Shown piece after piece: positions 24,337 through 33,952 of a DNA stretch of 37,476 nt. Position 1 is the stretch's first letter; every line of letters starts with the position of its first letter. The stretch comes from an uncultured Bacteroidales bacterium (lineage in GTDB: Bacteria; Bacteroidota; Bacteroidia; Bacteroidales; UBA932): positions 1-37,476 of the forward strand of contig CALUUA010000018.1 in assembly GCA_944323845.1 (NCBI GenBank), given 5' to 3'. The notes under the pieces were generated by a model. That model saw nothing but the letters and a program-made list of their open reading frames with translations, had not been told where the DNA came from and did not search any database. The position numbers were made by a program, and so were the translations under genes.

Positions 24337-25494
24337 ATGGGAAGAATCATCAGACATATCATCGCCATCATCGCGGCTGTCACTTTTCCGGTGGCGGCTC
24401 TGACCGCCAATGACGCAAAGGGGCCGGCTGCAGGTGACACTGCCTCATTACCCGGAGAAGCCGCCGCAGAGACAGCTGAAGAAACTGCTCCCGTCATCGA
24501 CATCAAGGCCATGCTTTTCGGCCATATCGGGGATTCATACCAGTGGCATATCACGAAAATAGGAGACAAGGACATAATCATCCCCCTGCCTGTCATCGTA
24601 CACAGCAGCACGGGATGGCATGTATTCTTGTCATCCAGACTTGAAGAAGGACCGTACAAGGGACTTTATTGCGCCGAAGGCGGGAAATACGACGGCAAGA
24701 TTGTGGAAAAGGATGCCTCCGGCAATGAAATACGCCCGTTAGACATATCAATAACCAAAAATGTCGCAGGGCTGATGATAAACGGCATCATAGTGGTGCT
24801 GCTTGTGTTGGCCTGCTCGAGGTGGTACAGGAAACACGATGTGCTGAAGGAAGCGCCTACAGGGGTGGCGGCCGTACTGGAACCGGTCATCAACTTCATA
24901 AATGACGATGTCATAAAGGCTGCCATTCCGGGAAACCACAGCCGCAAATATGCGCCGTATCTGCTCACGGCATTTTTCTTCATACTGGTAAACAACCTAA
25001 TGGGGATAGTGCCCGTCTTTCCCGGCGGAGCCAATACGACCGGCAACATCGCCGTGACGCTTACGCTGGCCCTGTTCACTTTCGTAGCCGTGAACCTGTT
25101 CGCCAACAGACACTACTGGAAAGACATTTTCTGGCCGGAAGTCCCATGGTGGCTGAAAGCTCCGGTACCGCTGATTCCGCTGACGGAACTGCTGGGGATA
25201 TTCACCAAGCCTTTCGCCCTGATGATAAGGCTGTTCGCCAATATCATGGCAGGACATGCCATCATATTGAGTTTCGTCTCGATAATTTTCCTGACAGTGA
25301 AACTCGGGCCGGTGATAAACGGGACAATGTCCGTCATCACGGTAGTCTTCGGGATATTCATGGATCTTCTGGAAATACTGGTAGCCTTCATCCAGGCATA
25401 TGTATTCACCATGCTGTCAGCCGTATTCATCGGACTGGCCCATGAAGGGGAAAAGTCACCTGACGGAAAGACGGAAATTGCGGAAAACAATTGA
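24337..25494 (+). CDS. atpB: F-type ATP synthase subunit a, with N-terminal extension
   Basis: The 385-residue membrane subunit provides the proton half-channels of Fo. The essential Arg is Arg298 in PFALMIRLFANIMAGHA, and the helices match subunit a from about residue 145 onward. The N-terminal 140 residues are extra compared with the roughly 270-residue E. coli protein. They contain a signal-like helix (IIRHIIAIIAAVTFPVAALTA), an Ala/Glu-rich linker and a predicted periplasmic domain (WHITKIGDKDIIIPLPVIVHSS). Long subunit a is a known feature of Bacteroidota. A strong ribosome-binding site (AGGAGGAAAGG) precedes the ATG. No AtpI-like gene lies between atpC and atpB. Confidence 0.95.
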   Translation: MGRIIRHIIAIIAAVTFPVAALTANDAKGPAAGDTASLPGEAAAETAEETAPVIDIKAMLFGHIGDSYQWHITKIGDKDIIIPLPVIVHSSTGWHVFLSSRLEEGPYKGLYCAEGGKYDGKIVEKDASGNEIRPLDISITKNVAGLMINGIIVVLLVLACSRWYRKHDVLKEAPTGVAAVLEPVINFINDDVIKAAIPGNHSRKYAPYLLTAFFFILVNNLMGIVPVFPGGANTTGNIAVTLTLALFTFVAVNLFANRHYWKDIFWPEVPWWLKAPVPLIPLTELLGIFTKPFALMIRLFANIMAGHAIILSFVSIIFLTVKLGPVINGTMSVITVVFGIFMDLLEILVAFIQAYVFTMLSAVFIGLAHEGEKSPDGKTEIAENN

Positions 25495-25508
25495 AGTATA
25501 ACATTTAA

Positions 25509-25775
<267 letters not shown>

Positions 25776-25790
25776 GACAGGAGGTAGAAG

Positions 25791-26303
25791 ATGTCACTGC
25801 TAATGCCCGATACCGGCCTCCTCTTCTGGATGCTCGTCATTTTCGCGGTGGTGCTGGCCATCCTCGCGAAATGGGGCTTTCCCGTGATAACCTCCATGGT
25901 AGACAAGCGGAAAAACTATATCAACGAATCGCTGCAGCTTGCCCGGAAGGCCGACGAAAAAATGTCGAACCTTCTGAAAGAACAGGAGCGGATTATCAGA
26001 GAGGCCAGAGAGGAGCAGGACAAGATACTGAAAGAAGCCGCCGAAGCCAGAAACAACATCATAAGTCAGGCTAAGGAACAGGCCAGAGACGAGGCGGCGA
26101 AGATTCTCGCCGAGGCAAAAGTACAGATTGAGGCGGAAAAAGAAAGCGCCGTCAGCCAGATACGGAGCCAGGTAGCCATGCTTTCCGTAAACATCGCTGA
26201 AAAAGTAATCAGAAAGACCTTGTCCACTGACAAGGAGCAGAAGGAACTGATCAGGAAAATGGTGGACGAATCGCTGAAGATCGAACAAACCTCCGGCAAC
26301 TGA
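25791..26303 (+). CDS. atpF: F-type ATP synthase subunit b
   Basis: The 170-residue protein forms the peripheral stalk. It has a single N-terminal membrane helix (LLFWMLVIFAVVLAILAKWG) followed by a long charged coiled coil rich in Glu, Arg and Ala (REAREEQDKILKEAAEAR) and a C-terminal part that contacts delta. The ATG is preceded by an unusually good Shine-Dalgarno sequence (AGGAGGT), which fixes the start. Length is normal for the bacterial b subunit. Confidence 0.96.
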   Translation: MSLLMPDTGLLFWMLVIFAVVLAILAKWGFPVITSMVDKRKNYINESLQLARKADEKMSNLLKEQERIIREAREEQDKILKEAAEARNNIISQAKEQARDEAAKILAEAKVQIEAEKESAVSQIRSQVAMLSVNIAEKVIRKTLSTDKEQKELIRKMVDESLKIEQTSGN

Positions 26304-26306
26304 TAA

Positions 26307-26876
26307 ATGGGAATGGAAATGAACACAGGGACAATTTCTGCCAGATATGCCTCGGCTCTGCTGAAATACGCGACAGAGACAGGGCATGAAGAACTCGTGT
26401 ACGGACAGGTCCTGACTTTAGACAGGAATCTGTCGGCACTGCCGCAGCTCCGCACCCTGATAGACAACCCTATGAACATACCGGACAAAAAGAAGTTCTC
26501 GCTTCTGGCTTCCGCGCTCGGCAGTGAAAAGATGGCTGATGAATTGCAGAGATTCATCCGTTTAGTCATGAAGAAACGGCGGACAAAATACCTCCGGTTC
26601 ATTCTGCGTTCTTTCATAAGACAGTTCAGGGATGCCCACAACATAAAGGAGAGCAGGCTCATCACAGCCGTGCCTGATACGGGACTTGAAAAAAGGATTT
26701 CCGAGATAATCATGGAGCGGAAGGGTGATTCGGTACTGTTCGAACACAGGGTGGACCCGGATATCATTGGCGGGTTCATATTCGAGATAGACGGGCTCCG
26801 GCTCGATGCGAGCACTGCGGCCCAGCTAAAGTCTGTCAGGAGACAGTTCATAGAGAAAAACCGCCGCATCGTTTAA
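26307..26876 (+). CDS. atpH: F-type ATP synthase subunit delta
   Basis: The 189-residue protein links F1 to the peripheral stalk. It begins with the usual ISARYASALLKYA helix, has the six-helix N-terminal domain and ends with the conserved DPDIIGGFIFEIDGLRLDAS segment. It starts three bases after the atpF stop, so translation is probably coupled. A second in-frame ATG two codons downstream is an equally good start. Confidence 0.95.
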   Translation: MGMEMNTGTISARYASALLKYATETGHEELVYGQVLTLDRNLSALPQLRTLIDNPMNIPDKKKFSLLASALGSEKMADELQRFIRLVMKKRRTKYLRFILRSFIRQFRDAHNIKESRLITAVPDTGLEKRISEIIMERKGDSVLFEHRVDPDIIGGFIFEIDGLRLDASTAAQLKSVRRQFIEKNRRIV

Positions 26877-26902
26877 CGATTCGGATTCGATAACAGAAAC
26901 AT

Positions 26903-28492
26903 ATGTCACAGAATATAAAACCAAGCGAAGTTTCAGATGTACTGCTGCGGCAGTTGAAGGAAATAGATACCGACCTCAAGTTCGATGAAGTAGGAGAAGT
27001 GCTTCAGGTAAGCGACGGAGTAGTAAGAATCTACGGCGTGCAGAATGCCGAGGCCAATGAACTTCTGGAGTTCGACAACGGTATCAGGGCAGTGGTCATG
27101 AATCTGGAGGAAGACAATGTCGGAGCCGTCCTTCTGGGCCCTACGGACCAGATCAAGGAAGGCATGACCGTACGCAGGACCCGGCACATCGCATCCATCA
27201 ATGTCGGAGACGGAATGTTGGGAAGAGTGGTGGATCCGCTTGGAATCCCCCTCGACGGAAGAGGCAGGATAGGCGGAGAACTGGTGGAGATGCCTCTGGA
27301 AAGGAAAGCTCCCGGCGTCATTTTCCGCCAGCCGGTGACAGAACCTCTTCAGACAGGACTTAAGGCCATTGATGCAATGATCCCTATCGGACGAGGCCAG
27401 AGGGAACTTATCATCGGCGACCGCCAGACAGGAAAGACGGCCATAGCCATAGATACCATCATCAATCAGAGGGAAAACTATCTGGCCGGCAAGCCGGTGT
27501 ACTGCATCTATGTGGCCATCGGCCAGAAAGGCTCCACAATAGCCAACATAGTCAACACGTTACGTGAAAAGGGCGCCATGGATTACACTATCGTGGTAGC
27601 TGCCACAGCTGCGGATCCTGCCGCCCTGCAGTACTTTGCCGCATTTGCCGGAGCGGCTGTCGGAGAATATTTCAGGGATACGGGACGTCACGCACTCGTA
27701 GTATATGATGACCTTTCCAAGCAGGCTGTAGCATACCGTGAAGTATCGCTCATCCTCAGGAGGCCGTCAGGCCGTGAAGCATATCCGGGAGACATATTCT
27801 ATCTGCACTCCAGACTTCTGGAGAGAGCGGCCAAGATTATCGACCAGCAGGAAGTGGCCGAGCAGATGAACGACCTTCCGGCCAGTCTGAAAGGCAAGGT
27901 CAAATGCGGAGGCTCGCTCACTGCACTGCCTATCATCGAGACCCAGAGCGGAGACGTGTCTGCATACATTCCTACAAATGTGATTTCAATTACCGACGGA
28001 CAGATTTTCCTGGAAACGGATCTGTTCAATCAGGGCTTCAGGCCGGCCATCAATGTCGGAATCTCTGTCTCCAGAGTAGGAGGAAGCGCCCAGGTAAAGA
28101 GCATGAAAAAAGTAGCCGGGACACTGAAGATAGACCAGGCTCAGTACAGGGAACTGGAATCGTTCTCGAAGTTCAGCAGCGACATGGATCCCGTGACAGC
28201 CATGGCGATAGACCGCGGAAGGAAGAACAACGTGCTTCTCGTCCAGCCGCAATACTCCCCTATGCCGGTAGGCGATCAGGTAGCGATACTATATTGCGGT
28301 ACGCACGGACTGATGAAGGAAGTTCCACTCGACAAGATACAGGATTTCCAGTCTTCGTTTCTCGACAGGATGCACGCATCGCATGAAACCGATGTACTGG
28401 CGCCTCTTGCCGCAGGCCAGATAGACAGGAGCATCGAACTGATCATAGAAAAGGAAGCATCCGCGACTGCCGCGCAGTTCAGAAGCAAATAA
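26903..28492 (+). CDS. atpA: F-type ATP synthase subunit alpha
   Basis: The 529-residue non-catalytic nucleotide-binding subunit of F1 forms the hexamer with beta. Its Walker A loop GDRQTGKT is at 172-179. Other family hallmarks are [36 protein letters not shown] with the arginine finger later at VSRVGGSAQ, and the usual beta-barrel N-terminus. Length is slightly above the E. coli protein (513). No unusual residues were noticed. Confidence 0.98.
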   Translation: MSQNIKPSEVSDVLLRQLKEIDTDLKFDEVGEVLQVSDGVVRIYGVQNAEANELLEFDNGIRAVVMNLEEDNVGAVLLGPTDQIKEGMTVRRTRHIASINVGDGMLGRVVDPLGIPLDGRGRIGGELVEMPLERKAPGVIFRQPVTEPLQTGLKAIDAMIPIGRGQRELIIGDRQTGKTAIAIDTIINQRENYLAGKPVYCIYVAIGQKGSTIANIVNTLREKGAMDYTIVVAATAADPAALQYFAAFAGAAVGEYFRDTGRHALVVYDDLSKQAVAYREVSLILRRPSGREAYPGDIFYLHSRLLERAAKIIDQQEVAEQMNDLPASLKGKVKCGGSLTALPIIETQSGDVSAYIPTNVISITDGQIFLETDLFNQGFRPAINVGISVSRVGGSAQVKSMKKVAGTLKIDQAQYRELESFSKFSSDMDPVTAMAIDRGRKNNVLLVQPQYSPMPVGDQVAILYCGTHGLMKEVPLDKIQDFQSSFLDRMHASHETDVLAPLAAGQIDRSIELIIEKEASATAAQFRSK

Positions 28493-28511
28493 TACGTGGA
28501 GACAGACAGGT

Positions 28512-29390
28512 ATGGCATCATTGAAAGAAATCAAGGACAGGATAAATTCCGTAAACGGCATCATGAAGATAACGTCAGCCATGAAGCTGGTGGCGTCTTC
28601 GAAATTGCGCAAGGCGCAGAATGCCATAGGAAATCTTCTGCCGTACCAAAGACAGATACATCATATTCTGGCAGACCTTCTGGCCGGGGAAGCCTCGGCC
28701 GGAGAAGTGTATGCCACCCCGCGTCCGCTGAAAAAAGCGGCAATCGTAGCCTTCGCCTCTAATACTTCCCTGTGCGGTGCATTCAATTCGAATGCAATAC
28801 GGCATTTCTCCGAAGCAGTGGAGAAGTACAGACAGGCAGGTCTGAAGGAAAAGGATATCAGGGTATTCGCCATTGGCAGGAAAATGGCTGATGCAGTGAA
28901 GAGAATGGGATTCGAAGACCAGGGAGACTACTCTGCCATGGCCGACAAGCCTACATATGCAGATGCCTGTACACTGGCGCGCAGGCTTATGGACATGTAC
29001 ACGGCCGGAGAAGCAGACAAGATAGAACTGATTTACACTCACTGCAAGTCCACCGCCACACAGGTTCCCGTAAATGAGACATATCTCCCGATATCCCTGG
29101 ACTCTTCCCTTCACGAGAACGAGGAACATCACGGCATATCCGACTTCATCGTCGAGCCTGACATGGACTCGCTTCTGGAAACTCTCCTGCCCAAAGTCCT
29201 GCTTCTGAAAATATATTCCGTGCTTCTGGATGCCAACGCAGCAGAACATGCGGCCAGAATGATGGCGATGCAGCTTGCCACGGACAACGGGAACCAGCTT
29301 CTAGATGAGATACGCATCCAGTACAACAAGCAGCGTCAGCAGGAAATCACAAACGAACTGCAGGACATCATCGGCGGGACGATGAATTAA
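28512..29390 (+). CDS. atpG: F-type ATP synthase subunit gamma
   Basis: The 292-residue central-stalk subunit begins with the conserved helix LKEIKDRINSVNGIMKITSAMKLV and ends with the matching C-terminal helix YNKQRQQEITNELQDIIGG. The two form the coiled-coil rotor inside the alpha-beta hexamer. The middle Rossmann-like domain (IVAFASNTSLCGAFNSN) matches the family. It is the last gene of the operon; the -33 element of the next promoter begins at the base after its stop codon, and no terminator hairpin is visible, so some read-through is likely. Confidence 0.97.
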   Translation: MASLKEIKDRINSVNGIMKITSAMKLVASSKLRKAQNAIGNLLPYQRQIHHILADLLAGEASAGEVYATPRPLKKAAIVAFASNTSLCGAFNSNAIRHFSEAVEKYRQAGLKEKDIRVFAIGRKMADAVKRMGFEDQGDYSAMADKPTYADACTLARRLMDMYTAGEADKIELIYTHCKSTATQVPVNETYLPISLDSSLHENEEHHGISDFIVEPDMDSLLETLLPKVLLLKIYSVLLDANAAEHAARMMAMQLATDNGNQLLDEIRIQYNKQRQQEITNELQDIIGGTMN

Positions 29391-29421
29391 TTTGGGGATA
29401 AAATATTTTTTCTTATCTTTG
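29391..29421 (+). promoter_or_regulatory. Promoter of the ABC transporter, GntR and UvrA operon
   Basis: TTTG at 29391-29394 and TATCTTTG at 29414-29421 are 19 bases apart, a near-perfect Bacteroidota promoter. The expected start near 29428 leaves a leader of about 40 bases. It begins immediately after the atpG stop codon. The GntR regulator of the operon probably acts near here, but I found no clear palindromic operator. Confidence 0.7.
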
Positions 29422-29468
29422 CAGTGTACTACTTAAATAGAACAGTAAAACAATAATACAGCAGAAGT

Positions 29469-30275
29469 ATGATAAGTATAGAAAATCTGTCGTTCGAGTA
29501 TGGTGAAAAAGCCGTTCTCGGCAATATTTCAGCCGGGTTGCACGAGGGATGCATCTACGGACTTCTCGGAGCCAACGGTTCAGGAAAGACCACCCTGCTG
29601 AAACTGATATCCGGTATGCTGTTCCCCGGACAGGGCAGAATCACCGCAGACGGAATAGACACATCGGCACGGGAACCCGAGGCTCTGGGAAAGATATTCT
29701 ACATGCAGTCGGAATTCAGGTTCGGAAAACAGAGTCTGGAAAAATTCATTGCCCTGCACAGGGCATTCTATCCCGGCTTCAGCGATGAAATTCTGGAGGA
29801 TTGTCTGGAAGAATCGGGGATAAATCCGAAAACAGGGGATCTCGGAGTACTGTCGACCGGCGAAAAGCGGAAATTGCTGTTCAGCATAGCATTGGCCAGC
29901 GGGACAAAGTATCTGCTGATGGACGAGCCGATGAACGGAATGGACATCCCTTCCCGAAGCCTTTTCAGGAAACTTCTACTGAAACATCTCGGGGAAGACA
30001 GGACGGCGGTGATATCGACCCATACTCCGGCGGAGATGGAAAATATATTGTCCGACATATTGATTCTGGACGGGAAAGGCGGCCTGTTCGCGAAGTCCAC
30101 GGAAGAGATTTCCGATAGCTGGTGTTTCGGACTCTCGGAATCTGACGAAGGGGCGCTGTACTCGGAGCCTTGCGCCGGCGGATACCGCACAATCAAAAAA
30201 AGAGGAGAGGACGAGGCTACGGGAATCGACCTGGAAATGCTCTTCAATGCAACAATAAAAGGGAAATTATTATGA
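29469..30275 (+). CDS. ABC transporter ATP-binding protein
   Basis: The 268-residue ATPase has Walker A (GANGSGKT, 34-41), a signature motif LSTGE (128-132), Walker B (KYLLMDEP, 147-154) and a switch His in ISTHTP. It is of the short DrrA/YtrB type, usually exporters or membrane-protein modulators with a separate permease. Its stop overlaps the permease start (ATGA), so the two are translationally coupled. With a YtrA-type GntR regulator in the same operon, a role in stress, envelope or antimicrobial response is plausible. The substrate is unknown. Confidence 0.9.
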   Translation: MISIENLSFEYGEKAVLGNISAGLHEGCIYGLLGANGSGKTTLLKLISGMLFPGQGRITADGIDTSAREPEALGKIFYMQSEFRFGKQSLEKFIALHRAFYPGFSDEILEDCLEESGINPKTGDLGVLSTGEKRKLLFSIALASGTKYLLMDEPMNGMDIPSRSLFRKLLLKHLGEDRTAVISTHTPAEMENILSDILILDGKGGLFAKSTEEISDSWCFGLSESDEGALYSEPCAGGYRTIKKRGEDEATGIDLEMLFNATIKGKLL

Positions 30276-31003
30276 ACAATTTCAGTTTCAGGAGAATGGC
30301 CGGATTCTGCCGTCTCCAGCTATGCAGCACATATTTCAGCAGCCCGCGCAAAACAGTGCCGGCTCTGGTTTTTCTTATAATTTTCATTGCAGGTCTCTCG
30401 ATAGTGGCTGACGAAGGGAATCTTGCCGGCATGATGACTGTCACGGAAGACCTGATGCTGGTTCTGATATCATTCGTGATTCTGGACCTCTACCGTGACC
30501 TGACTTCGGAGGACAACGCCATAAACAGAATGCTGGTCCCGGCATCGCTGATGGAAAAATATACTGCCATGTATGCAGGGACAGCCATAACAAGCGCTGT
30601 CATCTTAATTTCCGCGACCGTTCTCGGTTCCGCGATATACACAGCCGCAGGTCATTTTTTCTATCCCGACCAGACAGACGGCATACAGCTGCTGTTCTTC
30701 AGAACCGGAGGATGGGGATGGAATGATGTTCTGACAGCATGTCTTCTGGCAAGCGGAATCACATGGTTCGCACCTTTTTTCAGGCGGAACATGGGGCATA
30801 AGGCATGGAAAATATGCGCCGCGGCCATCATATACATGGCAGTCCTCTTCCTGCCAGGCATACTGAAAGCGACCGGGGCTGTTTCAGCCGGGACCGCAAA
30901 GACGGCTACAATATGCATTATGGCAGCGCTGATTGCGCTGAATGTCAGATGGGGTTATGCGATGCTGAAAAATTTCGAATTTGACCGGAAAGGGAATGAC
31001 TGA
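30272..31003 (+). CDS. ABC transporter permease-like membrane protein
   Basis: The 243-residue protein has about six hydrophobic helices (for instance VPALVFLIIFIAGLSIVAD, LMLVLISFVILDLYRDL and a C-terminal pair near 165-225). It lacks a sequence signature I can name. It starts inside the stop of the ATPase gene and ends inside the start of the GntR gene, so it is the membrane partner of the ATPase. The ATG at 30272 is chosen because of this overlap; an upstream ATG at 30170 would overlap the ATPase by a third of its C-terminal domain. Confidence 0.75.
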   Translation: MNNFSFRRMAGFCRLQLCSTYFSSPRKTVPALVFLIIFIAGLSIVADEGNLAGMMTVTEDLMLVLISFVILDLYRDLTSEDNAINRMLVPASLMEKYTAMYAGTAITSAVILISATVLGSAIYTAAGHFFYPDQTDGIQLLFFRTGGWGWNDVLTACLLASGITWFAPFFRRNMGHKAWKICAAAIIYMAVLFLPGILKATGAVSAGTAKTATICIMAALIALNVRWGYAMLKNFEFDRKGND

Positions 31004-31388
31004 TTTCAGACAGGACAAGGCCATCTATCTGCAGATGGCCGAAAGGATATGCGATGAAATAATATCCGGAAAATATTCTCCGGGAGAACGGATACCGAGT
31101 GTCCGCGAGCTGGCCGTATATCTCGGAGTGAACGCGAACACTGCCGTCAGGGCATATGAGAACCTTTCGGCTCAGGGCATCATACAGACCCGAAGGGGTC
31201 TTGGTTTTTTCGTGACGGAAGATGCGAAAGACAGAATCATGCAGGCCCGCAGACTGAGGTTCATGGACGATACGCTGCCGGAGGTTTTCAGGCAGATGCA
31301 GATGCTGGGCATACCTGTGGAAACTCTGGAGGGAAAATGGGAAGAATGGAAACAGAATTCAAGAATATCAAATGAAAAAGCCGGATAA
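30996..31388 (+). CDS. GntR-family transcriptional regulator, YtrA subfamily
   Basis: The 130-residue protein is a winged helix-turn-helix (AIYLQMAERICDEIISGKYSPGERIPSVRELAVYLGVNANTAVRAYENLSAQGII) with only a short C-terminal helix pair (about 75-130). The small dimerisation tail is the mark of the YtrA subfamily. Such repressors control the ABC operon they sit in. Here the gene overlaps the permease gene upstream and the UvrA gene downstream (17 bases), so all four are one transcript. The ATG at 30996 is preferred to one at 30981 because it overlaps the permease stop in the usual ATGACTGA form. Confidence 0.88.
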   Translation: MTDFRQDKAIYLQMAERICDEIISGKYSPGERIPSVRELAVYLGVNANTAVRAYENLSAQGIIQTRRGLGFFVTEDAKDRIMQARRLRFMDDTLPEVFRQMQMLGIPVETLEGKWEEWKQNSRISNEKAG

Positions 31389-33870
31389 AATCATTGTACA
31401 CGGTGCGAGGGTACACAATCTGAAAAACATAGACGTGGAAGTACCGTTGAACGGAATCGTCGGCATAGCCGGCGTGTCAGGTTCAGGAAAATCCTCACTG
31501 GCTTTAGGAGTATTGTACGCCGAAGGCTCCAGACGATATCTGGAATCCCTTTCGACCTATACCCGCAGAAGGATGACACAGGCTTCGCGTGCTGTCGTGG
31601 ATGAAGTCCTGTATGTTCCCGCAGCCCTGGCCATGCACCAGAGACCGGGGATACCGGGAATACGCAGCACTTTCGGCACCGGAACCGAACTGCTTAACAG
31701 CCTGAGGCTCATATATTCCCGTTTGGCAAGCCATCGCTGTCCGAACGGGCATTATCTGGAACCTTCACTGAACGTGGCGGCAGGGCTGGAACTGACATGC
31801 CCCGTATGCGGGGAGCGTTTTTTCGCCCCGTCCGCGGAAGAACTCTCGTTCAACAGTCAGGGTGCCTGCCCGGAATGCGACGGTACCGGCATGGTCAGGA
31901 CAGTGGACGAATCCACTCTGGTGCCTGATGAGAACCTCACTATAGAAGAAGGAGCGGTAGCTCCGTGGAATACACTCATGTGGTCGCTTATGGTGGACGT
32001 ATGCCGGGCGATGGGCGTGCGTACCGACATCCCTTTCAAGCAGCTGACACCGAAAGAACGTGACATAGTGTTCCACGGCCCTGCAGAAAAAAAGCATATC
32101 TTCTACAAGTCGAAAAACACGAATCAGGCCGGAGAGCTGGATTTCACGTATTTCAACGCCACCTACACTGTAGAGAACGCCCTGTCGAAAGTAAAGGATG
32201 AAAAGGGCATGAAAAGGGTGGAGAAATTCCTGAAGACCGAGACTTGCCCTTCCTGCGGAGGTTCCAGACTTTCGGATGCCGCCCGTGCTCCTCTGGTCCG
32301 GGGCATTTCACTGGCCGATGCATGCCGGATGACCCTGACTGAAATAGTGGGATGGGTGAAAGGCATTCCGGACTCGATGCCGGAAGAAATGCGCACTATG
32401 GCGGAAAATATATGCGAATCTTTTCTGGATGCCTCGCGACGGCTGCTGGATCTGGGTGTTGGCTACCTGAGTCTGGACCGTGCCGCCTCCACCCTGTCCA
32501 CAGGCGAGAGACAGAGGATGCAGCTGGCCCGGGCTGTCCGGAACAGGACGACAGGGGTATTGTATGTATTGGACGAACCGTCCATAGGACTGCATCCGGC
32601 GAATATTGCGGGTCTGGCAGGTGTCATGAAAGACCTTGTTTCTGACGGAAACTCCGTAGTCCTCGTCGACCACGACACACAGATATTGTCCGAATCCGGA
32701 CACATCATAGAAATGGGACCGGGAGCCGGCTCCAAAGGAGGCAAGGTCATTGCCGAAGGCTCCATAGATGAAATCAAACGGAATCCGGCGTCCGAAATCG
32801 GGCCGTTCCTGTCCGGAAAGGAAAATGTCCGTGTCCGTCGGACGGCTGCGGCCGAAGATCTCTTCGCTAACGGTAAAATCCATCTGTCCACCGACAGGAT
32901 ACACACGGTGAAGCCTCTGGAAGTGGATATACCGAAGGGGCGGATGACGGCTGTCACAGGGGTTTCCGGCTCTGGAAAGACGACCTTGGTGCTGGAAAGC
33001 CTCATTCCGGGACTTAAGGCGGCCATTTCAGGAGGGAAACTTCCCGGACATGTCAAAAAAGTACAGGCTGACGGTATCAGACAAGTAAAACTGATTGATG
33101 CCTCCCCTATCGGCATCAATGTACGTTCCACGGTGGCGACATATGCGAATGTCCATGACGAATTGAGAAAAGTGTTCGCAAAGACACCGGATGCACGGAA
33201 AATGGGGTTCAAGGACGGGGACTTTTCTTACAACACCGGGAAACTGCGTTGTCCGACCTGCGACGGGACAGGGCAGATCAGCCTTGATGTGCAGTTCCTC
33301 CCCGACGTGGATATCCCATGCCCTGACTGCAGGGGTTCCAGATACTCCAGGACAGCCAGCCTGATACGCCGTGAAAATGCGGCCGGCAGCTTCCATTCCC
33401 TTCCGGAACTGATGGACATGGACATCAGTGATGCTTTAGAGGCATGCGCTGACCTGAAGACGGTCAGACAGAGGCTGGGAGTGCTGAAGGAACTGGGGCT
33501 GGGATACCTGACCCTCGGCGAACAGACTCCCGGACTGTCGGGAGGTGAAGCCCAGAGGCTCAAGTTAGCCAGCGAAATGGGCCGCGGACAGAATGATTCC
33601 GTCTTCGTATTCGACGAACCGACCATCGGACTCCACCCTTCAGACGTCAGGACGCTCCTGCAGGTCTTCCAGAAACTTGTGGACCACGGGGCTACGGTAA
33701 TAGTCATCGAACATGATCTGGACATCATCCGGAACGCGGATTATATCATCGACATGGGTCCGGGCGGAGGAGATGAAGGAGGACGCATCGTATTTACGGG
33801 GACTCCTGAACAGATCGGAAACTGCAGCTGCAGCATTACCGGACGTTTTGTCCGCAATGACGGCATATAG
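31372..33870 (+). CDS. Class II UvrA-like ABC ATPase (UvrA2), lacking the UvrB-binding domain
   Basis: The 832-residue protein has two ABC modules in UvrA arrangement: Walker A loops GVSGSGKS (34-41) and GVSGSGKT in the second half, signatures STGERQRMQLARA and LSGGEAQRLKLA, and Walker B motifs ending in DEPSIGLHP and DEPTIGLHP. Zinc sites of UvrA are present (CPVC with CPEC, CPSCGGSRL, CPTCDGTG with CPDCRGSRY). It is about 110 residues shorter than UvrA1 because the segment after Walker A that binds UvrB is missing. Class II UvrAs are linked to resistance to DNA-damaging or DNA-binding drugs, possibly independent of UvrB. Co-transcription with an exporter-type ABC pair and a GntR regulator fits a drug-response operon. 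That is inference. Confidence 0.88.
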   Translation: MKKPDKIIVHGARVHNLKNIDVEVPLNGIVGIAGVSGSGKSSLALGVLYAEGSRRYLESLSTYTRRRMTQASRAVVDEVLYVPAALAMHQRPGIPGIRSTFGTGTELLNSLRLIYSRLASHRCPNGHYLEPSLNVAAGLELTCPVCGERFFAPSAEELSFNSQGACPECDGTGMVRTVDESTLVPDENLTIEEGAVAPWNTLMWSLMVDVCRAMGVRTDIPFKQLTPKERDIVFHGPAEKKHIFYKSKNTNQAGELDFTYFNATYTVENALSKVKDEKGMKRVEKFLKTETCPSCGGSRLSDAARAPLVRGISLADACRMTLTEIVGWVKGIPDSMPEEMRTMAENICESFLDASRRLLDLGVGYLSLDRAASTLSTGERQRMQLARAVRNRTTGVLYVLDEPSIGLHPANIAGLAGVMKDLVSDGNSVVLVDHDTQILSESGHIIEMGPGAGSKGGKVIAEGSIDEIKRNPASEIGPFLSGKENVRVRRTAAAEDLFANGKIHLSTDRIHTVKPLEVDIPKGRMTAVTGVSGSGKTTLVLESLIPGLKAAISGGKLPGHVKKVQADGIRQVKLIDASPIGINVRSTVATYANVHDELRKVFAKTPDARKMGFKDGDFSYNTGKLRCPTCDGTGQISLDVQFLPDVDIPCPDCRGSRYSRTASLIRRENAAGSFHSLPELMDMDISDALEACADLKTVRQRLGVLKELGLGYLTLGEQTPGLSGGEAQRLKLASEMGRGQNDSVFVFDEPTIGLHPSDVRTLLQVFQKLVDHGATVIVIEHDLDIIRNADYIIDMGPGGGDEGGRIVFTGTPEQIGNCSCSITGRFVRNDGI

Positions 33871-33896
33871 CATCGGAACAGCATCCGGCATAAAAA

Positions 33897-33929
33897 TTTT
33901 CATCCTGTCGCCAAGTTTTGTTATATTTG
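33897..33929 (+). promoter_or_regulatory. Promoter of the thiamine cluster
   Basis: TATATTTG at 33922-33929 matches the -7 consensus. A weak TTTT at 33897-33900 stands 21 bases upstream. The expected start near 33935 leaves a leader of only about 18 bases, too short for a TPP riboswitch, and I see none of its conserved motifs. Confidence 0.5.
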
Positions 33930-33952
33930 CTCCCCTGTATAAAAGCAGACAG

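Noticed and set aside
33871..33952. TPP riboswitch ahead of the thiamine genes
   Set aside because: The leader after the promoter is about 18 bases, and none of the conserved TPP aptamer motifs is visible.
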